Shown piece after piece: positions 37,517 through 37,847 of a DNA stretch of 37,847 bases. The stretch covers positions 1-37,847 of the IMG/VR virus record IMGVR_UViG_3300042558_001557; one strand, given 5' to 3'. Within the stretch, counting starts at the first letter, position 1; each line of letters starts with the position of its first letter. The position numbers and the translations under genes are program-made. The stretch is from a virus. The notes below the pieces were generated by a model. That model saw only the letters and a list, made by a program, of their open reading frames with translations, ran no database searches and was not told the origin of the DNA.

Positions 37517-37801
37517 CTATTCTTCGTATCCAATTGGGACGGTCAAGACACGGCATCCGCCAGTCCTGCACATTTCATCGACAAGACGCTCGGCCTGATA
37601 GGTGTCAATGGCGTTGCTCAGAAGCGGGCTTGACAGCGCTTTCATGGTGGCGCTGGCGAGCCTTTGCTTTGCGCGCCTGGCCTGAGTTTCTTGCTGCGAA
37701 AACCCGGCAGGTCCACCGCCTCCAAAGTCTGCGGCGTTTGCCACCTCACGGCCGTCAGGTCCAATCAGTACGGCTATCACGCCTGCTGGTGTTGTGCTCA
37801 T
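37517..37801 (-). CDS. Hypothetical protein, 94 aa
   Basis: The gene begins MSTTPAGVIAVLIGPDGREVANA and has a Gly-rich loop and a helical, basic middle. It is the complete copy of the partial gene at 1-81. A strong AGAGGAC site lies before the ATG. No function is known; it precedes the AlpA-like gene. Confidence 0.65.
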   Translation of the reverse strand: MSTTPAGVIAVLIGPDGREVANAADFGGGGPAGFSQQETQARRAKQRLASATMKALSSPLLSNAIDTYQAERLVDEMCRTGGCRVLTVPIGYEE

Positions 37802-37847
37802 GTCGTCTTTGTCCTCTCAGTTATTCGCTGATACCTTGTAAATCAAC
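37721..37847. repeat. Terminal direct repeat, right copy (assembly overlap)
   Basis: Identical to 1-127; see the left copy. It shows the molecule is a circle and that the leftward operon is continuous across the window ends. Confidence 0.9.

Noticed and set aside
1-37847. CRISPR array, insertion sequence or transposon
   Set aside because: No regularly spaced repeats, no transposase frame and no terminal inverted repeats flanking a gene of suitable size were found.

Overview
The window is a complete, circularly assembled genome of a short-tailed (P22-like) bacteriophage. Bases 1-127 are repeated exactly at 37721-37847, so the circle is 37,720 bp and the window ends are only where the assembly was cut. 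The host is a Gram-negative bacterium: there is an Rz/Rz1 spanin pair that needs an outer membrane, several lipobox signal peptides, Shine-Dalgarno starts and a perfect TTATCCACA DnaA box. I cannot name the host from sequence alone; a proteobacterium is likely.

Layout. (1) A leftward early operon runs from 4880 down to 1 and across the junction to 36891. It carries a probable single-strand annealing protein, an SSB, an AlpA-like regulator and many small accessory proteins, mostly joined by 4-base ATGA overlaps. (2) A 1.3-kb gene-free block (4881-6192) is full of nested inverted repeats that read as structured RNA. It also holds a promoter, DnaA boxes, a terminator and a candidate operator. 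(3) A switch region (6193-7952) has a leftward XRE repressor with a lipoprotein gene behind it, facing a rightward Cro-like gene and a GIY-YIG/HTH fusion. (4) A rightward early/middle operon (8107-12346) has a replication-type protein, RusA, a Ref/HNH-like nuclease candidate, a MazG-like protein and membrane peptides. (5) The head, DNA-injection and tail block (11970-31936) has large terminase, P22-type portal, scaffold, coat, gp4-like and gp10-like factors, three ejection-protein candidates, a tailspike with a P22-like head-binding domain, a collagen-like protein, an SGNH-esterase spike and a cupin-SET protein. (6) A lysis cassette (31933-35077) has membrane proteins, a GH19 endolysin, nested spanins and a lipoprotein, and ends at a terminator. 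(7) A second short leftward operon (36481-35124) has its own promoter and sits beside a second structured intergenic region.

The most unusual signal is the non-coding part. A 14-bp motif, CCGACGAACGGTAG, occurs at exactly the three places where transcription diverges: repressor/cro, the 5.6-kb RNA block and the 36.5-kb block. At two of them a TTGC -35-like element starts exactly 41 bases downstream, followed by RNA-like domains closed by 15-20 bp helices. One domain contains a tRNA-like fold with a proper T arm but no anticodon loop. A simple reading, which is inference, is a phage repressor that controls protein genes and dedicated structured RNAs through the same operator. No integrase, transposase, reverse transcriptase, CRISPR array or canonical tRNA was found.
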